Below are positions 62,801-63,590 of a DNA stretch of 64,000 bases, piece after piece. Below the pieces are notes generated by a model, which was not told the DNA's origin, searched no databases, and saw only the letters and a list, made by a program, of their open reading frames with translations. The DNA comes from Ridgeia piscesae. Taxonomy: Eukaryota > Annelida > Polychaeta > Sabellida > Siboglinidae. The stretch lies in assembly GCA_025642075.2 (NCBI GenBank), contig JAODUO010001178.1, forward strand, positions 127,501 through 191,500. The letters run 5' to 3'. The position numbers and the translations under genes are program-made. Every line of letters begins with the position of its first letter. Positions within the stretch are counted from its first letter, which is position 1.

Positions 62801-63590
62801 CGCACTCAGTGCACAGATGCACATCCACTCAACATGTATGGGTGTGCATACACTTACAAACACGCGCACACACGACACGACACAGACATAACCCTGTTGT
62901 TGTTGCAGCTTGCCCTGGCAACTGTGATCACTGTGTGACTGACCCAGACGGCAGCAACGGCAAGTGTCTGGACCAGCAGTGTGCCGCCAAGTACGCCATA
63001 AAGACTGACCGCTTCTGCTACTGTAAGCCACGTCTGTCTGTTACATGTCTGTGTATTAGCCTTCGTCTGTGTGTCGGACAAAAGTTACCAGGAATTGCTA
63101 TGGCAAACCAAAGGTGTATTTGTGTTTGATGTTCACGAGTTTGCAGCTATGATGATTACGACTCGTAACCCTACGGTCGTCATAGTTAACAGCAAGTGCT
63201 TTCTTCAGTATCAGTAACCATGCTGCACTTGGTAGAGATATCAACAAACATCCATACCTGGCGGAGATATCAGCACCTCTCGAGATAACTCTAGACATGA
63301 CATAGGGCGAGTGACCGTATCTTTGCTATCACGTTTGTTCTGGTGGGACAGAAATCTGTAAAGCTTCCTGGATAATTATCTGATTAAAATCAAATCATAC
63401 TAGACTTCATTTGCTGTCAGACTGAGAGGACACTGTTGACTTGGACATTTGTAGGTGTTCAAAAAATGATAGTGAATTAATCAACATTGTTGTTGAGTCA
63501 CTTAGACAGACTGTGTAATCAGAGTTTGTTAAACATCACACAGTAGAGAGCAGTTGTGTAAATGTATTTCTCACTGCAGCAAGTGCGTGA
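118..63590 (+). CDS. Secreted multi-module cysteine-rich repeat protein, whole gene (about 43-44 exons)
   Basis: One gene spans nearly the whole window. Proposed join: 118-169, 6697-6744, 7439-7546, 8330-8437, 9058-9165, 10191-10286, 11516-11623, 12054-12158, 12725-12817, 13760-13864, 14464-14565, 15550-15657, 16218-16328, 20176-20286, 20763-20819, 21322-21417, 22455-22577, 23113-23211, 24372-24476, 25509-25616, 27637-27735, 28057-28170, 29943-30053, 31869-31961, 33004-33099, 33555-33647, 36864-36959, 38930-39022, 44958-45053, 47042-47134, 48637-48732, 49167-49259, 53928-54023, 54804-54899, 56101-56151, 56661-56783, 57279-57392, 57680-57793, 61105-61227, 61943-62053, 62380-62493, 62909-63022, 63580-63590. 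This gives about 1,396 residues: signal peptide, short propeptide with a basic site, then about 40 six-cysteine modules, one per exon, all joined in phase 1. No transmembrane segment or catalytic domain is seen. Family knowledge: similar CxxC-rich repeats occur in furin-like repeats and protist variant surface proteins. Function is not inferable. The frameshifted cassette at 10809-10917 is left out. Confidence 0.75.
460..3240. repeat. Long imperfect inverted repeat (fold-back element)
   Basis: The left arm, read forwards from about 480, is matched in reverse complement by the right arm ending near 3235. For example gcctttggtaagatttgcaa (532-551) pairs with a copy near 3150, and gggagggttttcaaaccctg (831-850) pairs with one near 2865. 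The centre lies near 1790-1830. Each arm also holds two tandem copies of a block containing gagagggttttcaga. No transposase reading frame is present. It could be a fold-back transposon, a MITE-derived palindrome or an inverted duplication. Arm edges are approximate. Confidence 0.75.
4418..5609 (+). mobile_element. Non-autonomous TA-flanked DNA transposon, copy 1
   Basis: A 1,192-bp element begins CAGTCGCGCCTCG and ends with the reverse complement CGAGGCGCGACTG, directly flanked by TA on both sides. Terminal inverted repeats starting CAGT with a TA target duplication are hallmarks of the pogo/Tigger branch of Tc1/mariner (family knowledge). It is clearly more GC-rich than its surroundings and contains an internal palindrome around 5098-5150. 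No transposase frame is visible, so it must have been mobilised in trans. A second copy in the opposite orientation lies at 39059-40316. Confidence 0.8.
6697..6744 (+). CDS. Exon 2: end of signal region and basic cleavage site
   Basis: A 48-nt phase 1-1 exon between ttttgtag and GTGAGT. It encodes GSALPYVELLSRAKR. The small residues at the start suit signal-peptidase cleavage. The Arg-Ala-Lys-Arg end matches the R-x-K/R-R consensus of furin-type proprotein convertases (known motif), so the peptide between may be a short propeptide (inference). The exon carries no cysteine, unlike all later ones. Confidence 0.75.
6745..8329 (+). other. Introns 2 and 3, no recognised content apart from a purine tract
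   Basis: Intron 2 (6745-7438) and intron 3 (7547-8329) flank exon 3. A short GA-rich microsatellite lies at about 7838-7872. The last 110 bases before exon 4 are the first copy of the conserved pre-exon block repeated before exons 5-9. Nothing else was recognised. Confidence 0.5.
7439..7546 (+). CDS. Exon 3: cysteine-rich module 1
   Basis: 108 nt, phase 1-1, between aatttcag and GTAAGT. Six cysteines: C-x5-C-x2-C-x6-C-x2-C-x12-C, starting TCTDISGCDTC. The spacing between the first two cysteines is two longer than in other modules. This is the first module after the basic site of exon 2, so it would form the mature N-terminus. Confidence 0.85.
8330..8437 (+). CDS. Exon 4: cysteine-rich module 2
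   Basis: 108 nt, phase 1-1, between ctgtttcag and GTAAGT. Spacing C-x3-C-x2-C-x7-C-x4-C-x12-C with ACDTNCKSCDKNG at the start. It is the first of six near-copies (exons 4-9) that also share flanking intron sequence, including a block of about 75 bases just before the acceptor. Confidence 0.88.
8759..8880. repeat. TA-dinucleotide microsatellite
   Basis: Two runs of TA, the longer (about 8820-8874) almost pure. It sits inside the intron between exons 4 and 5 and is a simple length-variable repeat. Confidence 0.9.
9058..9165 (+). CDS. Exon 5: cysteine-rich module 3
   Basis: 108 nt, phase 1-1, between tctgttgcag and GTAAGT. Spacing C-x3-C-x2-C-x7-C-x4-C-x12-C; starts ACTSNCKSCDKNGAG. Very similar to exon 4 in both sequence and preceding intron, so the two arose by tandem duplication. 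Confidence 0.88.
9845..10125. mobile_element. SINE-like insertion before exon 6
   Basis: About 280 bases interrupt the pre-exon block that is uninterrupted at the equivalent place before exons 7 and 8 (aaccctgccatcagtggcaa). The insert ends with gcgctatacaaataaa followed by an ATT-repeat tail, a layout common at the 3' end of invertebrate SINEs. No tRNA-like A/B box was identified, so the class is an inference. Confidence 0.5.
10191..10286 (+). CDS. Exon 6: cysteine-rich module 4 (short form)
   Basis: 96 nt, phase 1-1, between ctgtttcag and GTAAGT. Spacing C-x3-C-x2-C-x7-C-x2-C-x10-C; the CDEC pair replaces the C-x4-C of its sister exons, and the last loop is two residues shorter. Otherwise close to exon 8. 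Confidence 0.85.
10809..10917 (+). pseudogene. Exon 7: frameshifted module cassette
   Basis: This is a clear copy of the exon 4-9 cassette with the same acceptor (ctgtttcag) and donor (GTGAGC), but it is 109 nt long. Relative to exon 8 there is one extra base near 10818-10822 (tctccactgc against tctgactgc). Read in the incoming phase it reaches a stop (ATG TGA) by the middle. Read in the outgoing frame it gives HCKSCVSSGVGKCDTGKC and a normal module end, but loses the first cysteine. No other AG in the exon restores the frame. Skipping it joins exon 6 to exon 8 in frame. It is either a decayed cassette or a one-base assembly error. Confidence 0.75.
11516..11623 (+). CDS. Exon 8: cysteine-rich module
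   Basis: 108 nt, phase 1-1, between ctgtttcag and GTGAGT. Spacing C-x3-C-x2-C-x7-C-x4-C-x12-C, starting ECASDCKSCVSSGAGKC. It serves as the intact reference for the frameshifted exon 7. Confidence 0.88.
12054..12158 (+). CDS. Exon 9: cysteine-rich module
   Basis: 105 nt, phase 1-1, between ctgttccag and GTAAGT. Spacing C-x3-C-x2-C-x7-C-x4-C-x11-C, starting GCSSDCKSCDNNGAGKC. It is the last, most diverged member of the exon 4-9 tandem family; the following intron is unrelated to the earlier ones. Confidence 0.87.
12725..12817 (+). CDS. Exon 10: cysteine-rich module (CxxC form)
   Basis: 93 nt, phase 1-1, between ggttgtag and GTGAGT. Spacing C-x3-C-x2-C-x5-C-x2-C-x11-C, starting CASNCDVC, with a lysine-rich final loop (KYGKNKGNMC). 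A 60-bp minisatellite starts ten bases after its end. Confidence 0.82.
12827..13076. repeat. 60-bp minisatellite, about 4 copies
   Basis: Units of 60 bases beginning acaagtcatagtgtaacaac lie in direct head-to-tail order from just after the exon 10 donor. Each unit contains gcaacatgt, which also occurs at the 3' end of exon 10, suggesting the array was seeded from the exon-intron junction. Long reading frames on both strands here are by-products of the repeat. Confidence 0.9.
13455..13713. repeat. 57-bp minisatellite, three good copies plus degenerate ones
   Basis: Three near-perfect 57-bp units start at 13543 (gatagtgacgaaaccatgcg), preceded by one or two degenerate units from about 13455. 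The unit is a multiple of three and so stays open in one frame, but there is no suitable acceptor before it. It ends about 45 bases before exon 11. Confidence 0.85.
13760..13864 (+). CDS. Exon 11: cysteine-rich module
   Basis: 105 nt, phase 1-1, between ttgtttcag and GTGAGT. Spacing C-x3-C-x2-C-x8-C-x4-C-x10-C, starting CPANCRTC. A typical CP-type module, the form that dominates from here on. Confidence 0.87.
13865..14463 (+). other. Intron 11, AT-rich, nothing recognised
   Basis: About 600 bases, very AT-rich in the first half. Open frames on either strand have no splice or homology support. No repeat, RNA or transposon was recognised. Confidence 0.5.
14464..14565 (+). CDS. Exon 12: cysteine-rich module (CxxC form)
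   Basis: 102 nt, phase 1-1, between tttgcag and GTAACA. Spacing C-x3-C-x2-C-x8-C-x2-C-x11-C, starting CPDHCSSC with GSSGPECTTC in the middle. Confidence 0.85.
14566..16217 (+). other. Introns 12 and 13, nothing recognised
   Basis: Apart from exon 13 (15550-15657) this stretch has no repeat, RNA gene or transposon I can identify. Open frames on the minus strand have no homology or splice support. Confidence 0.45.
15550..15657 (+). CDS. Exon 13: module lacking two cysteines
   Basis: 108 nt, phase 1-1, between ggttttgcag and GTAAGT. It starts AYPDNCLVASLNSDG. A Tyr stands where the first Cys is expected (YPDN for CPDN) and an Ala where the third is expected; the last three of the usual positions are kept (KCTTC and DNCM). 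Four cysteines remain, an even number, consistent with loss of one disulfide pair. Confidence 0.8.
16218..16328 (+). CDS. Exon 14: cysteine-rich module
   Basis: 111 nt, phase 1-1, between gttgacag and GTGAGT. Spacing C-x3-C-x2-C-x8-C-x4-C-x11-C, starting ECPKNCKMC with GFVLNPT in the last loop. Followed by the largest pyrimidine-rich array of the window. Confidence 0.87.
16660..19980. repeat. 79-81-bp pyrimidine-rich minisatellite, roughly 40 copies
   Basis: Head-to-tail units such as gttgatgtctcagctctctc followed by cgtacagttctccgctttcc and a further half run for 3.3 kb. Units are 79 bp, or 81 bp where ct is added. The + strand is mostly C and T. Every unit contains a polypyrimidine run followed by TACAG and another before CCCAG, both 3'-splice-site-like. 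Many overlapping open frames on both strands come from the repeat and are not genes. The array lies wholly in the intron between exons 14 and 15. Confidence 0.95.
20176..20286 (+). CDS. Exon 15: cysteine-rich module (CxxC form)
   Basis: 111 nt, phase 1-1, between tgcttctttcag and GTAAGA. Spacing C-x3-C-x2-C-x10-C-x2-C-x11-C, starting ACKAGCKKC, then CYECNTGYGLKPDDTTC, a textbook module end. Confidence 0.88.
20729..20819 (+). CDS. Exon 16: damaged module, probably used as a 57-nt half exon
   Basis: After gcttgtag at 20728 the sequence starts like a normal exon (ECPNC), but 91 nt to the donor (C|GTAAGT at 20820) is not a multiple of three. The 3' part in the outgoing frame is a good module end (CDTDKCATGYMLDTGECK). 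A deletion near 20742 therefore seems to have broken the frame. An alternative acceptor, gtcaggcag at 20762, gives a 57-nt phase 1-1 exon (20763-20819) with three cysteines. That version is used in the whole-gene join; skipping the exon also keeps frame. Confidence 0.55.
20926..21303. repeat. 45-bp coding-like minisatellite, 8 copies plus a partial
   Basis: Eight exact-length 45-bp units beginning gtaaactgtgacaagtgtag, starting at 20926 and ending with an 18-bp partial unit just before the exon 17 acceptor. One + frame reads VNCDKCRERTLGVGF per unit without stops, and the preceding bases read CAFNC, like a module start. The frame does not match exon 17 and no donor with the right phase follows, so I call it an intronic array derived from module-like sequence. 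Confidence 0.85.
21322..21417 (+). CDS. Exon 17: cysteine-rich module (CxxC form)
   Basis: 96 nt, phase 1-1, between ctgcttgcag and GTCAGT. Spacing C-x3-C-x2-C-x5-C-x2-C-x12-C, starting CADNCVTC, then QCDTCKTGYIVNSD. It resembles the A and B modules further downstream (exons 25-35) and shares their GTCAGT donor. Confidence 0.88.
21418..22454 (+). other. Intron 17, nothing recognised
   Basis: About 1 kb of AT-rich sequence without exon-like, repeat or transposon signals that I can support. Confidence 0.5.
22455..22577 (+). CDS. Exon 18: cysteine-rich module with threonine run
   Basis: 123 nt, phase 1-1, between tgtgtgcag and GTGAGT. Spacing C-x3-C-x2-C-x12-C-x4-C-x12-C, starting ECPTGCDTC. 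The long third loop ends in five threonines (GSTTTTTC), a likely O-glycosylation site (inference). Confidence 0.86.
23113..23211 (+). CDS. Exon 19: cysteine-rich module (CxxC form)
   Basis: 99 nt, phase 1-1, between tgttgcag and GTGAGT. Starts ACPPGCKQC, then YTCTDCMSGYTLSGSTC. Spacing C-x3-C-x2-C-x8-C-x2-C-x9-C. Confidence 0.87.
23905..24330 (-). mobile_element. Remnant of a LINE (non-LTR retrotransposon) reverse-transcriptase C-terminus
   Basis: On the minus strand the lower end reads ERPRGRPARRWRDKLDDYW and continues ETIWDTMAA. This is the typical C-terminal G-R-P-x-x-R-W-x-D motif of LINE ORF2 proteins (family knowledge). Further upstream on the same strand YLGGRVTKDGG and RRMKWTWEGH match other conserved parts of that region, but in different frames, so the copy is decayed. 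It sits in the intron between exons 19 and 20. Confidence 0.7.
24372..24476 (+). CDS. Exon 20: cysteine-rich module (CxxC form)
   Basis: 105 nt, phase 1-1, between acttgccag and GTACGT. Starts CPPQCATC, then TTCTACDAGYILSDGLC. Spacing C-x3-C-x2-C-x11-C-x2-C-x10-C. Confidence 0.87.
24477..25508 (+). other. Intron 20, nothing recognised
   Basis: About 1 kb, AT-rich; no exon, repeat or transposon signal beyond chance open frames. Confidence 0.5.
25509..25616 (+). CDS. Exon 21: cysteine-rich module
   Basis: 108 nt, phase 1-1, between tattttcag and GTAAGC. Starts ACATNCKSC, then GKCDPNECKSGFKLKDD. Spacing C-x3-C-x2-C-x7-C-x4-C-x12-C, the same as the exon 4-9 family, which it may have founded or come from. 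Confidence 0.88.
25740..26930 (+). mobile_element. Decayed DIRS-like retroelement (tyrosine-recombinase region)
   Basis: On the + strand around 26460-26520 one frame reads AFEPLQKSNLKHLMLKTVSL, and the next frame continues ELHALHFDSVHF and then HHDIDFVAKSQ. In DIRS-type retroelements the tyrosine recombinase has a matching order: P-F-E-P-L, then L-K-x-L-T-x-K-T-x-x-L, then E-x-H-A-L, then F-x-x-K-x-Q (family knowledge, from memory). Frames change several times and stops interrupt, so it is dead. The upstream part (25860-26300) fits the segment before the recombinase only loosely. Edges are approximate. Confidence 0.6.
27637..27735 (+). CDS. Exon 22: cysteine-rich module
   Basis: 99 nt, phase 1-1, between gtgtttcag and GTATGA. 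Starts ACPDGCSFC, then TTCVVGQCDAGYVMKSDGTC. Spacing C-x3-C-x2-C-x5-C-x4-C-x11-C. Confidence 0.86.
28057..28170 (+). CDS. Exon 23: cysteine-rich module
   Basis: 114 nt, phase 1-1, between tatctgcag and GTAAGT. Starts CPVGCAVC, then ATCVSGKCQQHYVQ. Spacing C-x3-C-x2-C-x10-C-x4-C-x12-C. The usual G-Y pair after the fifth Cys is H-Y here. Confidence 0.86.
28195..29200. repeat. Internal duplication within intron 23
   Basis: A block beginning cattgttgtaaaggaatcat (about 28196) recurs in diverged form near 28990 (cattgtcaagtaggaatcat). Both copies contain tattt-ttcaaactt, a pyrimidine-rich stretch with ctcacaa and gatgtaaaacagccaaatc. The two copies are separated by about 450 bases. It is an old tandem duplication of intronic sequence with no exon in either copy. 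Confidence 0.65.
29943..30053 (+). CDS. Exon 24: cysteine-rich module
   Basis: 111 nt, phase 1-1, between cttctgtcag and GTAGGT. Starts PCPQGCISC, then VKCAINGCTAKFGLDSTDASC. Spacing C-x3-C-x2-C-x8-C-x4-C-x12-C. Confidence 0.86.
30054..31868 (+). other. Intron 24, with the first degenerate G/T-rich repeat
   Basis: Up to about 31180 nothing is recognised. From 31200 to 31385 the + strand is G/T-rich and contains gttatgtagttagtagtgag, the core of the 65/77-bp arrays found later. From about 31390 the sequence is similar to the intron ends before exons 29 and 31, so this is the left edge of the A/B duplication block. Confidence 0.6.
31869..31961 (+). CDS. Exon 25: module type A, copy 1
   Basis: 93 nt, phase 1-1, between tgttccag and GTCAGT. 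Starts ECASDCATCDTAGECTTC, then NEGFYVNSGKTC. Spacing C-x3-C-x2-C-x5-C-x2-C-x11-C. It is the first of five A exons that alternate with B exons from 31.8 to 54 kb. Confidence 0.9.
32711..32836. repeat. Short G/T-rich array, about two units of the 77-bp repeat
   Basis: About two copies of the 77-bp unit with agcggggcatgtt and atgtagttagtagtgaggtt. It lies between A copy 1 and B copy 1, exactly where the big arrays lie in the later copies. Confidence 0.8.
33004..33099 (+). CDS. Exon 26: module type B, copy 1
   Basis: 96 nt, phase 1-1, between tgttccag and GTCAGT. Starts ACADNCATCDASDVCKTC, then MTDFFKNTAGDAC. Spacing C-x3-C-x2-C-x5-C-x2-C-x12-C. Typical B feature: a DFFKN or NFFKN motif in the last loop. 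Confidence 0.9.
33555..33647 (+). CDS. Exon 27: module type A, copy 2
   Basis: 93 nt, phase 1-1. Identical to exon 25 except Ile for Ser in the last loop (NIGKTC). The preceding intron (455 nt) is nearly the same as that before exon 33. Confidence 0.9.
34420..36693. repeat. 65-bp G/T-rich minisatellite, about 34 copies
   Basis: Units of 65 bases (gttgttggcagagaatgttg, tgggttggttgtaatggggt, atgttgttatgtagttagta, gtgag) run head to tail in the intron between A copy 2 and B copy 2. The last two or three units are the 77-bp form with an extra agcggggcatgt. Variants g/a at two or three positions alternate along the array, hinting at higher-order blocks. Confidence 0.95.
36864..36959 (+). CDS. Exon 28: module type B, copy 2
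   Basis: 96 nt, phase 1-1, between tgttccag and GTCAGT. Starts ACTTNCATCDADNACNTC, then KTNFFKNSAGEAC. Closest to exon 30; the following 1,970-nt intron is nearly identical to the one after exon 30. Confidence 0.9.
38930..39022 (+). CDS. Exon 29: module type A, copy 3
   Basis: 93 nt, phase 1-1, identical in nucleotide sequence to exon 25. A TA-flanked transposon has inserted 36 bases into the following intron. Confidence 0.9.
39059..40316 (-). mobile_element. Non-autonomous TA-flanked DNA transposon, copy 2
   Basis: A 1,258-bp element with CAGTCGCGCCTCG at its left end and the reverse complement at its right end, flanked by TA. The duplicated introns after exons 25, 27 and 31 show the empty site (gccaatacatggc), so the TA target duplication and exact ends are proven internally. 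It is the reverse complement of the copy at 4418-5609 with small differences, and lacks a transposase frame. It inserted after the A/B duplications. Confidence 0.9.
41050..44787. repeat. 65-bp G/T-rich minisatellite, about 57 copies
   Basis: Same unit as the array at 34420-36693, in the intron between A copy 3 and B copy 3. A few units lack ttgt or similar short pieces (for example near 43873 and 44130). It fills 3.7 kb and has no gene inside. Confidence 0.95.
44958..45053 (+). CDS. Exon 30: module type B, copy 3
   Basis: 96 nt, phase 1-1. Starts ACITNCATCDAYNACKTC, then KTNFFKNSAGEAC. Differs from exon 28 at only three residues. Confidence 0.9.
47042..47134 (+). CDS. Exon 31: module type A, copy 4
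   Basis: 93 nt, phase 1-1. Protein identical to exons 25 and 29, with one silent change (TGT for TGC). The following intron resembles that after exon 25 and lacks the transposon. Confidence 0.9.
47880..48471. repeat. 77-bp G/T-rich minisatellite, about 7-8 copies
   Basis: Units of 77 bases, catagaatgtagcggggcat followed by gttgtgggttggttgtaatg and so on. The 65-bp unit of the other arrays is this unit minus 12 bases. It lies between A copy 4 and B copy 4. Confidence 0.93.
48637..48732 (+). CDS. Exon 32: module type B, copy 4
   Basis: 96 nt, phase 1-1. Starts ACASNCATCDASDVCKTC, then MTDFFKKTAGDAC. Closest to exon 26; flanking introns also match those of exon 26. Confidence 0.9.
49167..49259 (+). 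CDS. Exon 33: module type A, copy 5
   Basis: 93 nt, phase 1-1. Starts ECASDCATCDTVDECTTC, then NEGFYVNIGKTCE. Differs from exon 27 at three residues. The following intron is rearranged by an inverted duplication and a mobile element. Confidence 0.9.
49430..50384. repeat. Near-perfect palindrome of about 0.95 kb
   Basis: The two arms meet at about 49907 around a loop of 18 bases or less (catatctagatggtgaaat on the right pairs with its complement on the left). The outer ends are ctcccacaccacaacatcc and its reverse complement. The right arm has the order and sequence of the other A-to-B introns; the left arm is its inverted copy. It is therefore an inverted duplication of intron sequence, not a transposon. 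It could extrude as a cruciform. Confidence 0.88.
50545..53835. mobile_element. GC-rich mobile element of unknown class with inverted ends
   Basis: About 3.3 kb interrupts the A copy 5 to B copy 5 intron between ttgtggcgta and tcattattg, which are close together in the sister introns. The left end (gcctaacatagacttagctc) recurs inverted at about 53500-53520. The rightmost 300 bases (53538-53821) are themselves an inverted repeat with 50-bp arms ending cctggctccgtcgcttcac, and their middle is the reverse complement of 50580-50720. The interior (50890-52700) is GC-rich with several open but short frames on both strands. I recognise no reverse transcriptase, transposase or integrase. A DIRS-like element with inverted terminal repeats, or a nested MITE, are options. 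Confidence 0.65.
53928..54023 (+). CDS. Exon 34: module type B, copy 5
   Basis: 96 nt, phase 1-1, between tgttccag and GTCAGT. Starts ACASNCATCDASDVCKTC, then KTDFFKNAAGNAC. It is the last B exon. Confidence 0.9.
54060..54655. repeat. 46-bp G/T-rich minisatellite, about 12 copies
   Basis: Units of 46 bases such as gtgtttgggtagtagctgtg followed by gtgtttgggtttgggtggta. The G-runs (ggg-ttt-ggg-tgg) could support G-quadruplex formation in the RNA or non-template strand. The minus strand stays open for 237 codons rich in Pro, Thr and Asn, which I regard as a by-product. Confidence 0.9.
54804..54899 (+). CDS. Exon 35: A-like cysteine-rich module
   Basis: 96 nt, phase 1-1, between tgttccag and GTCAGT. 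Starts ACADGCKSCTIAGECTTC, then NEGYVLKNDDKTC. It shares ECTTCNEG with the A modules and probably shares ancestry with them, but is more diverged. Confidence 0.89.
55250..55690 (+). mobile_element. Remnant of a CR1/L2-type LINE, 3' end of ORF2
   Basis: Across shifting + frames one reads KDLDVLERVQRRAF-like sequence, then LRECGLTTLETRRLRGDQIE and finally KFSFSQRTVNEW-like sequence. This order (L-E-x-V-Q-R-x-A, R-L-x-x-L-x-x-L-x-x-R-R-x-R-G-D, F-x-x-R-x-x-x-x-W-N) is the C-terminus typical of CR1/L2-clade LINEs (family knowledge). Stops and frameshifts show it is dead. It sits in the intron between exons 35 and 36. Confidence 0.75.
56052..56151 (+). CDS. Exon 36: 51-nt half module (56101-56151) with relic of the lost half upstream
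   Basis: The exon proper runs from 56101 to 56151, between tttcatctacag and GTGAGT, phase 1-1. It encodes SACSDTQMKQDGTTCA with two cysteines, like the last loop of a normal module. Upstream, 56052-56074 reads CPLNCD followed by a stop, which looks like the first half of a module whose acceptor and middle were lost. The surviving 3' half seems to have acquired a new acceptor. Confidence 0.6.
56661..56783 (+). CDS. Exon 37: diverged module lacking two cysteines
   Basis: 123 nt, phase 1-1, between ttgtctgcag and GTGAGT. Starts TSTGCLMTMLKTTGG, then TYCPERYCKAAYVWSS and ends GECK. Cysteines 1 and 3 of the module are missing (Thr and Met stand near their places), as in exon 13. Four cysteines remain. 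Confidence 0.75.
56784..57278 (+). other. Intron 37, nothing recognised
   Basis: About 500 bases, AT-rich at first, with no repeat or gene signal apart from short gtgttc-rich copies near 57180-57250. Confidence 0.5.
57279..57392 (+). CDS. Exon 38: cysteine-rich module
   Basis: 114 nt, phase 1-1, between ccattgcag and GTGAGT. Starts CPANCESC, then TKCLLSGCQQGYTRKSDGTC. Spacing C-x3-C-x2-C-x10-C-x4-C-x11-C. Confidence 0.88.
57680..57793 (+). CDS. Exon 39: cysteine-rich module
   Basis: 114 nt, phase 1-1, between catctttag and GTGAGT. Starts ACPVGCAEC, then IVCEDNKC and ends VAASKSECV. The last 28 bases together with the donor have been copied many times downstream (57794-59195). A donor at 57878 (GTGATT) would extend the exon by 84 nt in frame, adding 28 residues. 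Confidence 0.85.
57794..59195. repeat. 65-bp array carrying about 20 copies of the exon 39 end and its 5' splice site
   Basis: Each unit contains gtctccaagtctgaatgtgt then TG|GTGAGT, a copy of the last part of exon 39 and its donor. Donor-like sites lie at 57878 and 57963 (GTGATT), then 18 with GTGAGT from 58048 to 59153 exactly 65 bases apart. The first spacings are 84-85 bases. A stop (TAC TGA near 57905) ends the extended exon frame, so only the first extra donor can be used without truncating the protein. Confidence 0.92.
59430..59815. repeat. Direct repeat pair in intron 39
   Basis: A segment of about 85 bases containing catcaaatgctccaggtctc and atgctgttaatgtagttaac occurs at about 59430-59515 and again at 59730-59815. 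The spacer of about 215 bases shows nothing recognisable. Confidence 0.75.
59840..61104. repeat. 68-76-bp array carrying 18 extra copies of the exon 40 3' splice site and exon start
   Basis: Each unit is tttgtgtttcag followed by gctacagtggttgtaaggaa and tgtactttagatagc. Copied exon starts fall at 59852, 59928, 60004, 60079, 60152, 60221 and then every 68 bases from 60289 to 61037; the real one is 61105. Units 1-2 read into TAG at once (ttt aga tag), and the 68-bp units read into CTT TAG in the next unit. Thus only the last acceptor gives an open frame. Confidence 0.93.
61105..61227 (+). CDS. Exon 40: cysteine-rich module
   Basis: 123 nt, phase 1-1, between gtgtttcag and GTAAGT. Starts ACYSGCKECSLDSSSHQLMC, then GKCQSKYTQLSSSSD and SCT. 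Spacing C-x3-C-x2-C-x11-C-x4-C-x14-C. It differs from the array copies upstream after gctcctc, which is how the true exon can be told from them. Confidence 0.87.
61228..61942 (+). other. Intron 40, nothing recognised
   Basis: About 700 bases of unique AT-rich sequence without repeat, transposon or exon signals. Confidence 0.5.
61943..62053 (+). CDS. Exon 41: cysteine-rich module
   Basis: 111 nt, phase 1-1, between acacttcag and GTAAAT. Starts PCPANCLEC, then SICNDRKCDPGYAQNPTEKTC. Spacing C-x3-C-x2-C-x8-C-x4-C-x12-C. Confidence 0.87.
62380..62493 (+). CDS. Exon 42: cysteine-rich module
   Basis: 114 nt, phase 1-1, between gttacctag and GTATGT. Starts ACSTGCAYC, then STKCTRHGCKSGYFEVNEDC. Spacing C-x3-C-x2-C-x11-C-x4-C-x10-C. 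Confidence 0.86.
62667..62905. repeat. TG/CG-rich simple repeats in intron 42
   Basis: A run of alternating gtgcgtgcgtg (62667-62740) is followed by ca-rich alternating sequence (62745-62885). Such alternating purine-pyrimidine tracts can adopt Z-DNA. Overlapping open frames here are by-products. Confidence 0.8.
62909..63022 (+). CDS. Exon 43: last recognised cysteine-rich module
   Basis: 114 nt, phase 1-1, between tgttgttgcag and GTAAGC. Starts ACPGNCDHC, then GKCLDQQCAAKYAIKTDRFCY. Spacing C-x3-C-x2-C-x10-C-x4-C-x11-C. It ends in phase 1, so another exon must follow. Confidence 0.87.

Noticed and set aside
7439..63022. Cysteine-rich toxin (conotoxin-like) array
   Set aside because: The modules lie in one long multi-exon chain without separate starts, signal peptides or stops, and the spacing is that of furin/EGF-like repeats rather than a short toxin framework.
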